A stretch of 64,000 bases of DNA, taken from Nocardia anaemiae NBRC 100462 (lineage in GTDB: Bacteria > Actinomycetota > Actinomycetes > Mycobacteriales > Mycobacteriaceae). Of the stretch, positions 43,041 to 52,600 are shown in pieces. The position numbers were made by a program, and so were the translations under genes. The number at the start of each line of letters is the position of its first letter. Within the stretch, counting starts at the first letter, position 1. The notes beneath the pieces are model-generated. The model saw nothing but the letters and a program-made list of their open reading frames with translations, ran no database searches and had not been told where the DNA came from. Location of the stretch: contig NZ_BDAZ01000012.1 in the NCBI RefSeq assembly GCF_001612725.1, positions 124,001-188,000 of the forward strand, given 5' to 3'.

Positions 43041-44588
43041 ATGCTCGATCTCGATACCCGTTGGGAGCTGCATCCGCGGGTGGCGCTGCGGCCGGAGTCC
43101 TTCGGCGCGCTGCTCTACCATTTCGGCACCCGCAAGCTCTCCTTTCTGAAGAGTCCGCGGATACTCGAGATCGTGCGGTCGCTGCCTGCGCATGTCTCGG
43201 CGCGCGCGGCGCTGCATGCCGCGGGCATCACCGATGACCTGGCCGGACAGTATGTTCGGGCATTGGATCAGCTGGCCGACTCCGACATGATCAGGCAGGC
43301 CGCGCCGGGTAGCGCGCCGATTCCGGCCGTCGCGCCGCTGGCGTTGGCCGGGCAGCCGTCCTCGGTGACGGGTGGGCGACTGATCGATAAGTTCGAAACC
43401 GGATTGGCCGCACCGATCTGTCTGACGTGGGAGTTGACCTACGCCTGCAATCTGTCCTGTGTGCACTGCCTGTCCTCCTCCGGGCGCCGCGATCCGCGCG
43501 AGCTGAGCACCGAACAGTGCAAGGCGCTCATCGACGAGTTCGAGCGCATGCAGATCTTCTACGTGAATATCGGCGGTGGGGAACCCACTGTGCGCCCCGA
43601 CTTCTGGGAGCTCGTCGACTACGCCACCGCGCACCATGTCGGAGTGAAGTTCTCCACCAACGGAGTTCGCATCACGCCCGAGGTCGCCGCGCGCTTGGCC
43701 GCCAGTGACTATGTGGACGTACAGATTTCGTTGGACGGCGCGGATGCCGAGGTCAACGACGCGGTGCGCGGACCGGGTTCCTACGCGATGGCGATCAGGG
43801 CGCTGGAGAATCTGGCGGCCGCGGGCTTCGCGGATGCGAAACTCTCCGTTGTCGCGACCCGGCACAATATCGCGCAGCTCGACGAATTCAAGGCGATCGC
43901 CGACAAGTACGGCGCCACACTGCGTTTGACCCGCCTGCGGCCTTCGGGACGCGGTGCCGATGTGTGGGACGAACTGCATCCGCTGCCGGAACAGCAACGG
44001 GTGCTTTACGACTGGCTGGTGCGCAATGGCGAGGGTGTGCTCACCGGCGATTCGTTCTTCCATCTGTCCGCCTTCGGTGCGGCGCTGCCCGGACTGAATA
44101 TGTGCGGCGCGGGCCGAGTGGTCTGCCTGGTGGACCCGGTCGGTGATGTATATGCCTGCCCGTTCGCCATCCACGACACGTTCCTCGCCGGAAATGTGCT
44201 GGCGGACGGTGGTTTCCGCACCGTGTGGCAGGAATCGGACCTGTTCACCGAGCTGCGCGAGCCGAGCGGCGGCGGTGCGTGCTCCGGCTGCACCCACTAC
44301 GACTCCTGCCGCGGCGGATGCATGGCGGCGAAGTTCTTCACCGGACTGCCCGCCGACGGACCGGATCCGGAATGCGTCCAGGGCTACGGCGAGGCGGCGC
44401 TGGCCGATGCCGGGCGGATGATCCCGCGCTCCTCGGTGGACCATTCCCGGCGCATTGCGCCGAGCCGACCCGGATCGCGTAAGTCGGGCCCGATTCCGCT
44501 GACACTATCGGTATCTCGGCCCGCCTCGGATCGCCTGTCGCCGGATCGACGCCCTTCGCGGGCCTGTGACGAGAGTCCGCTGAACTGA
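43041..44588 (+). CDS. mftBC: Mycofactocin MftB-MftC fusion: peptide chaperone plus radical SAM maturase
   Basis: The 515-residue frame encodes both partners. Residues 1-about 95 match MftB, the RRE-like chaperone that binds MftA (RVALRPESFGALLYHFGTRK). From about 109 the sequence matches MftC: ICLTWELTYACNLSCVHC carries the radical SAM CxxxCxxC (Cys 136, 140, 143). The GGGEPT motif and the SPASM cysteines (GGACSGCTHYDSCRGGC, DPECVQG) follow. The C-terminal tail ends ACDESPLN, as in known MftC. There is no stop between the halves. A GTG at 43365 (residue 109) sits where MftC normally starts, so separate MftC translation is possible. A GTG at 43011 is an alternative N-terminus. MftC decarboxylates the C-terminal Tyr of MftA and crosslinks it. 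Confidence 0.93.
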   Translation: MLDLDTRWELHPRVALRPESFGALLYHFGTRKLSFLKSPRILEIVRSLPAHVSARAALHAAGITDDLAGQYVRALDQLADSDMIRQAAPGSAPIPAVAPLALAGQPSSVTGGRLIDKFETGLAAPICLTWELTYACNLSCVHCLSSSGRRDPRELSTEQCKALIDEFERMQIFYVNIGGGEPTVRPDFWELVDYATAHHVGVKFSTNGVRITPEVAARLAASDYVDVQISLDGADAEVNDAVRGPGSYAMAIRALENLAAAGFADAKLSVVATRHNIAQLDEFKAIADKYGATLRLTRLRPSGRGADVWDELHPLPEQQRVLYDWLVRNGEGVLTGDSFFHLSAFGAALPGLNMCGAGRVVCLVDPVGDVYACPFAIHDTFLAGNVLADGGFRTVWQESDLFTELREPSGGGACSGCTHYDSCRGGCMAAKFFTGLPADGPDPECVQGYGEAALADAGRMIPRSSVDHSRRIAPSRPGSRKSGPIPLTLSVSRPASDRLSPDRRPSRACDESPLN

Positions 44589-44819
44589 TGTCGGGCCGGT
44601 AGCCAGCCATGCGCTATCCCGTTGATCGACGATGGCTATCGAGTGGCAAATCGATGATTGCCCTCGTGTTGCCAGCCGCCTTCGGCGAGTCGCTTGCGAC
44701 CCGCCGGAGACCCGATTCGGCGGGAGTTCTTGCGCCGCACGGGCGGATTCGTGCGGAATTCCGTCCTTTTTTCCGGACTGATGGTGCCAATGCGCGAATC
44801 ACCGCCTAGCATGCCAGGA
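44589..44819. other. Gap between mftBC and mftF where mftD and mftE would normally lie
   Basis: In M. tuberculosis and many other actinobacteria mftD (FMN-dependent oxidase) and mftE (creatininase-type peptidase) sit between mftC and mftF. Here the 231-bp gap has no frame resembling either. Two possible short frames give Arg-rich sequence without family motifs. Absence is clear for this site; the genes may be elsewhere. Confidence 0.8.
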
Positions 44820-46220
44820 ATGCGCCATGATCGCCTGCCCGACGGATTCGGGGTGCGGATCGATCCACGGGTACGCGCATACTCCGGGGGACGCATCCTG
44901 ATCGGGGGTTCGCCCGCCCGATTGCTGCGACTTGCCCCGGAGGCCGCCGAAATGATCGGCGACGGGTACCTCGAGGTCACCGGCCCGAAGTCCGCCGTTG
45001 TTGCCAGACGGCTGCTCGACTCCGGCGTCGGTAATCCGCGACCCCGGTTGCTGCCGTCCCTCGACGATGTGACCGTGATCGTGCCGCTGCACAACAATGC
45101 CGAGGGCCTCGCCCGCTTGCTCGCGGCATTGCGCGGACACAATGTGATCGTCGTCGACGACGGTTCGGATCTGCCCGTCGAGATCCCGCGCAATCGCGGC
45201 ACCCGCTGCCGGGTGACCGTGCTGCGGCACGACCGCAGACAGGGCCCGGCCGCCGCGCGCAATGCCGGGTTGCGGGCCGCGACAACCGACTTCGTCGCCT
45301 TCCTGGACTCCGATGTGGTCCCGCGCAGCGGCTGGCTCGAGGTGATGCTCGGACACTTCAGCGATCCGGAGGTCGCGCTGGTCGCGCCGCGGATCGTGGC
45401 GCTGGATCCGGAGTCGAACGCGCTCGCGCGCTATGAACACACCCGCTCGTCGCTCGATCTCGGGCGCCGCGAATCGGCCGTTCAGTCGCGCGGACTGGTC
45501 TCCTATGTGCCGAGCGCCGCCATGCTGGTGCGCCGCAGGGCGCTGCTCGCGCAGGACGGCTTCGACGAAACGATGCAGGTGGCCGAGGACGTCGACCTGT
45601 GCTGGCGGCTGGAGCAGGCGGGGTGGCGGCTGCGCTACGAGCCAGCGGCGCACGTCGCGCATGATCATCGAATCTCGTTCCGCGCCTGGTTCGGTCGCAA
45701 GCTGTTCTACGGCACCGGGGCCGCGCCACTCGGCGAGCGGCACGCGGGCATGGTGACGCCGCTGTCGGTGCCGTTCTGGACGGTGGTCGCGACCATGCTG
45801 TTCGCCACGCTGACGAAGTGGGGACTGCTCGGCGGGCTCATCACCCTGGTGACCGCGCTGGCCCGACTACGCCGGGTGTTCACCGGACTGGACAACTCGA
45901 CCCGGATCGCGGCGATCTATCTGGCGCGCGGCTATTTCGCGGGTATCTGGCGACTGGCCTCGGCGATGTGTCGGCACTATTGGCCGGTCACCATGTTGGC
46001 GATGATTCTGTCCCGGCGGGTCCGGCGCATCGCGGTCACCATGGCGGTCGCGGACGGTCTGGCCGACTGGTTCACCCATCGTGACGCGGGCGGGCTCGAC
46101 CCGTTCCGCTACCTGGCCTACAAGCGGATGGACGATATCGCCTACGGAACCGGCTTGTGGCTCGGCGCATTCCGCGCGCGCAGCCTGGAATCGCTCAAGC
46201 CGAGTACGCCCCGGAGCTGA
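44820..46220 (+). CDS. mftF: Mycofactocin glycosyltransferase MftF
   Basis: The 466-residue GT2-family glycosyltransferase attaches glucose-type oligosaccharide chains to mycofactocin. It begins [20 protein letters not shown], has the catalytic DSDV ([14 protein letters not shown]), the conserved [15 protein letters not shown] and [13 protein letters not shown], then C-terminal membrane segments (about 315-345 and 390-420). The C-terminus ends [13 protein letters not shown]. The exact start is unsure: ATGs at 44781, 44790, 44811 and 44820 are in frame, and the conserved family start is nearest 44820 (AGGA just before). Confidence 0.92.
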   Translation: MRHDRLPDGFGVRIDPRVRAYSGGRILIGGSPARLLRLAPEAAEMIGDGYLEVTGPKSAVVARRLLDSGVGNPRPRLLPSLDDVTVIVPLHNNAEGLARLLAALRGHNVIVVDDGSDLPVEIPRNRGTRCRVTVLRHDRRQGPAAARNAGLRAATTDFVAFLDSDVVPRSGWLEVMLGHFSDPEVALVAPRIVALDPESNALARYEHTRSSLDLGRRESAVQSRGLVSYVPSAAMLVRRRALLAQDGFDETMQVAEDVDLCWRLEQAGWRLRYEPAAHVAHDHRISFRAWFGRKLFYGTGAAPLGERHAGMVTPLSVPFWTVVATMLFATLTKWGLLGGLITLVTALARLRRVFTGLDNSTRIAAIYLARGYFAGIWRLASAMCRHYWPVTMLAMILSRRVRRIAVTMAVADGLADWFTHRDAGGLDPFRYLAYKRMDDIAYGTGLWLGAFRARSLESLKPSTPRS

Positions 46221-46264
46221 ATCGAACGTGTAATGGCGGTACCACCCGATGAGCTGATGTGTAG

Positions 46265-47692
46265 ATGATCGACACTCTGATCATCGGTGGTGGTACGGCC
46301 GGGTGTGTACTTGCGGCCCGACTCAGCGCGGACCCGGATCATCGGGTGCGGCTGGTGGAGGCGGGGCCCGTGCCGACCGATCCGGCGGCACTGCTGGATG
46401 CGACTCGGATGCCGATCGGACCCGAATCCCCCTGGGTGTGGCGGTATCCGGTGACACTGGCCGGTGCGGTCACCGGGAATATCGTGCGCGGCAAGGTGAT
46501 CGGCGGATCCGGTGCGGTCAACGGCGGCTACTTCGTGCGGGCGACGGCCGCGGATTTCGGCGCGTGGAGTAAGGAACTCGACGGCTGGTCCTTCGACGCG
46601 GTACTGCCCGGCTATCGCCGACTCGAGCGCGATCACGATTTCGGCGACCAGCCGGGACACGGCGCGACGGGCCCGATACCGGTGCGTCGCGCCACCGCGC
46701 CCGCACCCGTGAGCTGCGAATTCGCCTCGGCCTGTACAGCTATCGGGTTGCCACTGATTTCCGACCTGAACGCACTGCCCGACGCGGGTCCGGCCGATGG
46801 TTTCGGGCCGGTGCCGTGCAATATCGAGCACGGCAGGCGGGTCGACACCGGATCGGCGTATCTCGCGCCCGCGCTGGCGCGGCCGAATCTCACGGTGACC
46901 GGTGCGATGCTGGTGACCCGCATCCGTTTCCACGGCACAAGGGCCATCGGGGTGGAGTACGTGCACAGGGGCAAGGCGGGCACACTCGACGCGGATCGAA
47001 TCGTATTGTGCGCGGGCGCAATCGAATCCGCGGCGCTGTTGCTGCGCTCGGGCATCGGCGATCCGGAACAGCTGCGGGCCCTGGATATTCCGGTTGTGCA
47101 TCCCGCGCCCGTCGGTGCGGGGTTCAGCGACCATCCGGAGATCGGCATCGACTACCGCTTCGATCCCTCGCCCCCGGCTGTCGAAGGCATCCCGCTCGAA
47201 TACGTGCTGGAACTCGGCGATGTCGAAATCCGTCCGTACGCCGTAACGTTTACCCCGTATACCCGACGTTTGGGTGTGGCGCTCATGCGTCCGCATTCCG
47301 AGGGCGTGCTCCGCCTCCGCTCCGCCGATCCGACCGTGCCGCCGCACATCGATTACCGCTACTTATCCGAGGCGGCGGATCGGATTCGTTTACAGGAAGG
47401 GGTTGGCTCGGCGCGCGAGATATTGCACGCGATACCGACGGTGCGCACGCCGGAAGCGATACCGGATGATGCGTGGCAGTACGCGAATCTGGCTACTTCG
47501 CAACACCTGTCCGGCACCTGCCGAATGGGCCGTGCCGACGATGAGCGTGCGGTGGTCGACGAGCAATGCCGCGTGCACGGCACGACCGGTTTATCCGTGG
47601 TGGATCTTTCCGTTGTTCCGGTGCCGCTGAGCCGCGGTCCGCAGGCGACGACGGTACTGATTGCCGAACGCGTCGCCGAATACCTCACCTAG
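46265..47692 (+). CDS. mftG: Mycofactocin-associated GMC oxidoreductase MftG
   Basis: The 475-residue FAD-dependent glucose-methanol-choline family oxidoreductase has the dinucleotide-binding start (LIIGGGTAGCVLAARLSAD), the GGSGAVNGGYFVRATAADF signature and the GMC C-terminal region (SGTCRMGRADDERAVVDEQ, SVVPVPLSRGPQATTVL). MftG is thought to help re-oxidise mycofactocin and link it to respiration. It is 44 bp downstream of mftF. There is no obvious Shine-Dalgarno before ATG 46265. Confidence 0.93.
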   Translation: MIDTLIIGGGTAGCVLAARLSADPDHRVRLVEAGPVPTDPAALLDATRMPIGPESPWVWRYPVTLAGAVTGNIVRGKVIGGSGAVNGGYFVRATAADFGAWSKELDGWSFDAVLPGYRRLERDHDFGDQPGHGATGPIPVRRATAPAPVSCEFASACTAIGLPLISDLNALPDAGPADGFGPVPCNIEHGRRVDTGSAYLAPALARPNLTVTGAMLVTRIRFHGTRAIGVEYVHRGKAGTLDADRIVLCAGAIESAALLLRSGIGDPEQLRALDIPVVHPAPVGAGFSDHPEIGIDYRFDPSPPAVEGIPLEYVLELGDVEIRPYAVTFTPYTRRLGVALMRPHSEGVLRLRSADPTVPPHIDYRYLSEAADRIRLQEGVGSAREILHAIPTVRTPEAIPDDAWQYANLATSQHLSGTCRMGRADDERAVVDEQCRVHGTTGLSVVDLSVVPVPLSRGPQATTVLIAERVAEYLT

Positions 47693-47822
47693 GCATCGAT
47701 GAAGATGGGTAGGTCACATTTGTCCGAGATCTGAACGCGGTGTGAGCTGGCGGACAAACGAAGGCAACCGTCCTTGCCTGAGTTGTGAGCGCCGGTACAG
47801 TTTGGGGCGGAAAGAAAGGCAA

Positions 47823-49178
47823 ATGGTCAGCAATCTTGCAGGTGGGCGGCCCCCACGGCACGGCGTCGAACCCGGCACTCAGCTCGGCGCACTGGAAGCC
47901 TATGCCGCACAAGCACACGGATATCTTAGCGCGGGTGGCGAGCAGCTGTCGCAGCTTGCCGGTCTGCTGCGTCCCGTCGTGCTCGAATCCTGGTTGCGCA
48001 GTGTGCGCGGCGGTGTCGACCCGATGGATCCGCTCGACGGGCGCGGGCTGCGCGGCGCGGATCTGCAGCGCTACCGCGACGCGCATCCGATTGCCGCATT
48101 GATGCCGCTGATCGACAAATTGCTCGTACAGGACACGGCCAGAACGGGTTTGATCGTCGCGGTCGCCGATCAGTTCGGCCGGGTGCTGTGGGTGCACGGC
48201 AATCCCGATCAGATCGATGCCGCCGCCGAGATCGGGCTGCGCGCTGGCGATGATCTGAGCGAACGCCGCATCGGCACGAATGCCGTTGGCCTGGTGGTGC
48301 GCACCGGGCGGGCCGCGTGGATCCATGGGCCCGAACACTTTCTGCACCGGATGCATCAGATCACCGGTGCCGCCGCGCCGGTGCACGATCCCGACGGCAG
48401 GCTGGTCGGGGTGCTGATGATCGCCGGGGGCGTGCGGGTGGCGAAGCCGGAGATTCTGGCCTTGGTGAAGGCGACCTCGACCGCGGCCGAAATGGATCTG
48501 CTGCTCACCGCGATGCGCGCGAGTCAGCGCGGGGCGGTGGGTTCGACCGGCGAAATCGCGGCGCCGCGATGGGGTCTGGATGCACTCGGGCTCGGACAGC
48601 CGCTGCTGACCGTCGCGGGTGATCGAGTTCCGTTGTCGCAGCGGCACGCCGAGATTCTGCTGCTGCTCGCCGAGCATCCGGAGGGGCTCGGCGCGGATCA
48701 TCTCGCACTGCTGCTCGATGACACGGATCTGGACAACGGCACCATCCGCGCCGCCATGTCGCGGTTGCGCGCGGTGGTCGGCCCGAATGTATTCGGTTCG
48801 CGCCCTTATCGGTTGCGGGTGCATATCGCGACCGATATCGAGGCGCTGCGCGCCGCGCTCGATTCCGGTGATGTCGACACCGCATTACGGCTGTACGCGG
48901 GTCCGGTGCTACCGCGCTCTACCGCGCCGGGAATTATCGATATCCGCGATGAACTTCGGGTTCGGCTGCGCGCCGCGGTGCTCGGATCCGGTGAAGCCGC
49001 GGTGCTGCGCCGGTGGACCGCATGTGCCGAGGGGCGCGACGATGCCGCGGCCTGGGTCGCGTATCGCGCGACCGTAGATCGCGATTCGCCGCTGTATGCG
49101 CAGATCGAGGCCAAGATTCGGGTGCTCGATCGGCGGCTGGGCGCCGATGCAACGCGGATGCAACGTTCGCGCTCATAG
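47823..49178 (+). CDS. GAF-domain transcriptional regulator with C-terminal winged helix
   Basis: The 451-residue protein has an N-terminal GAF-type sensor (about 55-215; WVHGNPDQIDAAAEIGLRAG, GTNAVGLVVRTGRAAWIHG, PVHDPDGRLVGVLMIAGG). This part is similar to the sensory part of AcoR-type regulators. A C-terminal winged-helix/bacterial activator-like region follows (about 265-350; VPLSQRHAEILLLLAEHPEG, TIRAAMSRLRAVVG). Proteins of this kind in Nocardia and Rhodococcus often adjoin alcohol or aldehyde dehydrogenases. It lies between mftG and the NRPS and could control either. AAAGAAAGG precedes ATG 47823. Confidence 0.85.
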   Translation: MVSNLAGGRPPRHGVEPGTQLGALEAYAAQAHGYLSAGGEQLSQLAGLLRPVVLESWLRSVRGGVDPMDPLDGRGLRGADLQRYRDAHPIAALMPLIDKLLVQDTARTGLIVAVADQFGRVLWVHGNPDQIDAAAEIGLRAGDDLSERRIGTNAVGLVVRTGRAAWIHGPEHFLHRMHQITGAAAPVHDPDGRLVGVLMIAGGVRVAKPEILALVKATSTAAEMDLLLTAMRASQRGAVGSTGEIAAPRWGLDALGLGQPLLTVAGDRVPLSQRHAEILLLLAEHPEGLGADHLALLLDDTDLDNGTIRAAMSRLRAVVGPNVFGSRPYRLRVHIATDIEALRAALDSGDVDTALRLYAGPVLPRSTAPGIIDIRDELRVRLRAAVLGSGEAAVLRRWTACAEGRDDAAAWVAYRATVDRDSPLYAQIEAKIRVLDRRLGADATRMQRSRS

Positions 49179-49285
49179 TCTGCACATCCGAAAGTGCTGT
49201 GGCTCACATCCGCGATCGAATTGTGGTCGCGAACACAGCTTTGCCCAGCTGCGTCGGCCCAGCTGAACACGCTGGACGGCCGACC

Positions 49286-49308
49286 AACTTTTTTTAGTGC
49301 AAAAAGTT
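49286..49308. promoter_or_regulatory. AT-rich inverted repeat upstream of the NRPS gene
   Basis: AACTTTTT (49286-49293) and AAAAAGTT (49301-49308) form a perfect 8-bp palindromic pair in an unusually AT-rich patch (about 49280-49322) of a GC-rich 432-bp gap. The following tttttattaa may contribute a -10. It could be an operator or the terminator of the GAF gene; the distance to the NRPS start (about 300 bp) fits a promoter-operator region. Confidence 0.5.
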
Positions 49309-49610
49309 CCTTTTTATTAACGAAGCGCCTAGTGTTCGCACTGCGGATCACATCCGAGTGATGTAGCTGACACCGCCGCGGCGCCCGCACCGCGGCAGCG
49401 GACGTTGGAGGAGCGATCAAGAGCTAGGCGCGAGCGGGGCGCATTCTGTTTCGATCCCGCGCGGGTGTCGTTGTGCCCCGCGCATTCGCCGAATTGTCTT
49501 GTGGTGGCGTCGAAGCCATGCGGCAACGCTGAACAGTATTGCCGCAGCGGCTTATTCGCGCTGCCCGGAATCGTTCGGCCAGCTGTTTTACGCCGAACAA
49601 GGAGGCTCTG

Positions 49611-52600
49611 GTGCACGGTACGGAGTTGGGTGGGGCGCGACCGGACGGGGCCGCGCGGCTGGCGAGTGACTGCTTACCGGACGCTCCCGACGACCAGCCG
49701 TTTCCGCTCGCACCGGCGCAGCTGGGGATCTGGTACGCGCAGCTGCTCGATCCCGACGTGCCGATCAATGTGGCCCAATACGTCGACGTGCCCGCCCTGC
49801 TGGACCCCGTGATCCTGCAGGAGGTATCGGTCATCGCGGCGCGGGAGTACCAATCGGTGCTGGTGCGACTCGGCGAATCCGGCGGGGTGCCGTATCAGTG
49901 CGTCGATCCGGCGAATTCCGTCGATATGCAGGTAATCGACCTGCGCGAATGTGCCGATCCGGTGGCCGAGGCGCAGCAATGGATGCGCGCCGATGCGAGC
50001 GCGCCGGTCGATATGCTGACCGATCGGCTGTTCACCGGTGCCCTGCTGCGCGTGGCCGATCAGCGGTGCTTCTGGTATCTGCGGGCGCATCACATCGTGC
50101 TCGACGGGTTCGGCGCGCTCAGCAATACGCAGCGCGCGGCGCAGTTGTACACGGCCAGGGTGCTCGGCACCGAGCCACCGGCGGTCCAGCCCGGTGCGCT
50201 GACCGAGCTGGTCGACGCCGAACTCGCCTACCGGGACAGCTCTCGCTTCGAGACCGACCGGGCGCACTGGGCCGAGCGGGTGGTCGGGCTCGACGGCGCT
50301 ACCAGCCTGGATGGACGGACCGCACCGCGCTCGGCGGCCAATCTGATCGCGGCCCGGATGCTGCCGGATGCATTGGTCGACCGGATGAATTCGCTTGCGG
50401 CGAATCAAGATTCGACCCTCGCGGTGGTACTGCTCGCTGCCTTCGCCGGATACCTCGGACGGTTCACCGATCGGGACGAGGCGGTATTGAGTCTGCCGGT
50501 GACGGCGCGCACCAGCGCGCTCATGCGGCGCTCGGCCGGAATGCTGTCGAATATCGTGCCGCTGCGGCTCGCGGTCGACGGCACCTGGGGGGATCTGCTG
50601 CGGGCGACGCGGGTCGAGGTGGCGGGTGCGCTGCGGCACCAGCGGTATCGGCACGAGGACATTCGCCGCGATGCCGAGCACGACGGGCGGCCCGCGCGCC
50701 GTGCGCTGTTCGGTCCGCTGGCCAACATCATGCTGTTCGGCAGCGAGTTGACCCTCGGCGATGCGGTCGGCAGGCACCACGTCTTGTCCACCGGGCCGGT
50801 GGAGGACCTGAGCCTCAATGTCTATTACGGCGAGCGCGACAGCGTGCACGTCGATTTCGAGGCGAATCCGAATCTCTATACCGCAGACGACATCGCACGC
50901 CATCAGACCCGGTTCGTGCGGTATCTGGAGCGTCTGGTGGCCACCGAGGTGGATACGTCGATGGCGGCGGTGGCGCTGGCGACCGAACTGGAACTCGAGG
51001 TCAGCACCCGGATCTGGAATACGACCGGCTTCGATGTGCCAGCCGCGCTCGGCGGTGCGCCGACGCTGGTTTCGATGTTCGAGGCGCAGGTCGCGCGGAC
51101 GCCGGATGCGGTCGCGGTGCGGTTCGCGGGTGTGCCGGATCTGACGTATCGGGAACTCGCGGCGCGCAGTAATCGGCTGGCACGGTATTTGATCGGACTC
51201 GGCGTCGGACCGGAAACGCGGGTCGCGCTCGGTATCCGTCGGTCGCCGGAACTGGTAATCGCCATATATGCCGTGCTCGCTGCCGGTGCGGCGTATGTGC
51301 CGCTCGATCCGGATCATCCGGCCGAGCGGACCGCGCACATTCTGGCTACCGCGCGACCGGCATGCGTACTGACAACTGAAGCCTTGGAGCTCTCCGGAGT
51401 ACCGGTGATCCGTCTCGATGGCATGGATCTCACGGATTATTCGGATGGTCCGGTCTGGGATCGGGAACGTACCGCCGCGCTGCGACCGGGACAGCCCGCG
51501 TACGTGATCTTCACCTCGGGGTCGACCGGACTGCCGAAGGGGGTGGCGGTCACCCACGAGGCGATCGTGAATCGGCTGGTGTGGATGCAGCGGCAGTATC
51601 GGCTTTCGCCCGAAGATGTGGTGCTGCAGAAGACGCCCGCTACCTTCGATGTGTCGGTGTGGGAGTTCTTCTGGCCGTTGCAGATCGGGGCGCGGCTGGT
51701 GCTCGCCGAGCACGACGGTCACCGTGATCCGGCTTACCTGCGGGCCGTGATTGCCGAATATGGCATCACGACCGCACATTTCGTGCCATCTATGCTGGAA
51801 GCTTTTCTGGCACAGCAAGACTGCCCATCGGCGCTGCGCACCGTCTTCGCGTCCGGTGAGGCGCTACCCGCCGCGCTGGCGCAGCGGCTGCGGGCGCTGA
51901 CCGGTGTGCGGCTGCACAACCTGTACGGTCCCACCGAGGCGGCGGTCGACGTCACCTTCCATGAAGTGACCGATACCGATACCCTCTCGGTGCCGATCGG
52001 CGCGCCGGTCTTCAATACCCGGCTCTACGTGCTCGATTCGCGGCTGCGGCCGGTACCGGTCGGGGCTGCGGGCGAGCTGTATCTGTCGGGGGTACAGCTC
52101 GCCCGTGGTTATCTCGGCCGCCCCGGGCTCACCGCCGACCGGTTCGTCGCGAATCCGTTCGGGTCGGCGACCCGGATGTACCGCACCGGTGACCTGGTGC
52201 GCTGGACCAACCACGGCGAGCTGGAGTACCTGGGCCGCACCGATTTCCAGGTGAAGTTGCGCGGGCTGCGGATCGAGCTCGGTGAGATCGAAGCCGTACT
52301 CGGAACCGTCGATTCGGTGCTGCGCGCCGTGGTCGTGGTGCGCGATGACGCCGGAGTGGGCGAGCAGCTGGTTGCCTATGTGGTCGAATCCGAGCCCGGC
52401 GCGGTTTCCTCCGGTGCACTGCGGGGCGCCGCCCTGCGCGCGCTGCCCGCATATATGGTGCCCGCGGCGTTCGTGGTGCTGGATGCGCTGCCGGTCAATG
52501 CCTCCGGAAAGCTGGATCGTGCCGCGCTGCCCGCGCCCGAGCGGATCTCGAACGAAAACGCCGAGGTCGCGACGCCGGTGCAGGCGGCGGTGGCGCGGGT

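Noticed and set aside
44658..44819. Possible N-terminal extension of MftF carrying RREFLRRTG, like a twin-arginine signal
   Set aside because: The hydrophobic stretch and cleavage site of a Tat signal are absent and the known MftF family begins at about RLPDGF, so the Arg pair is accidental.
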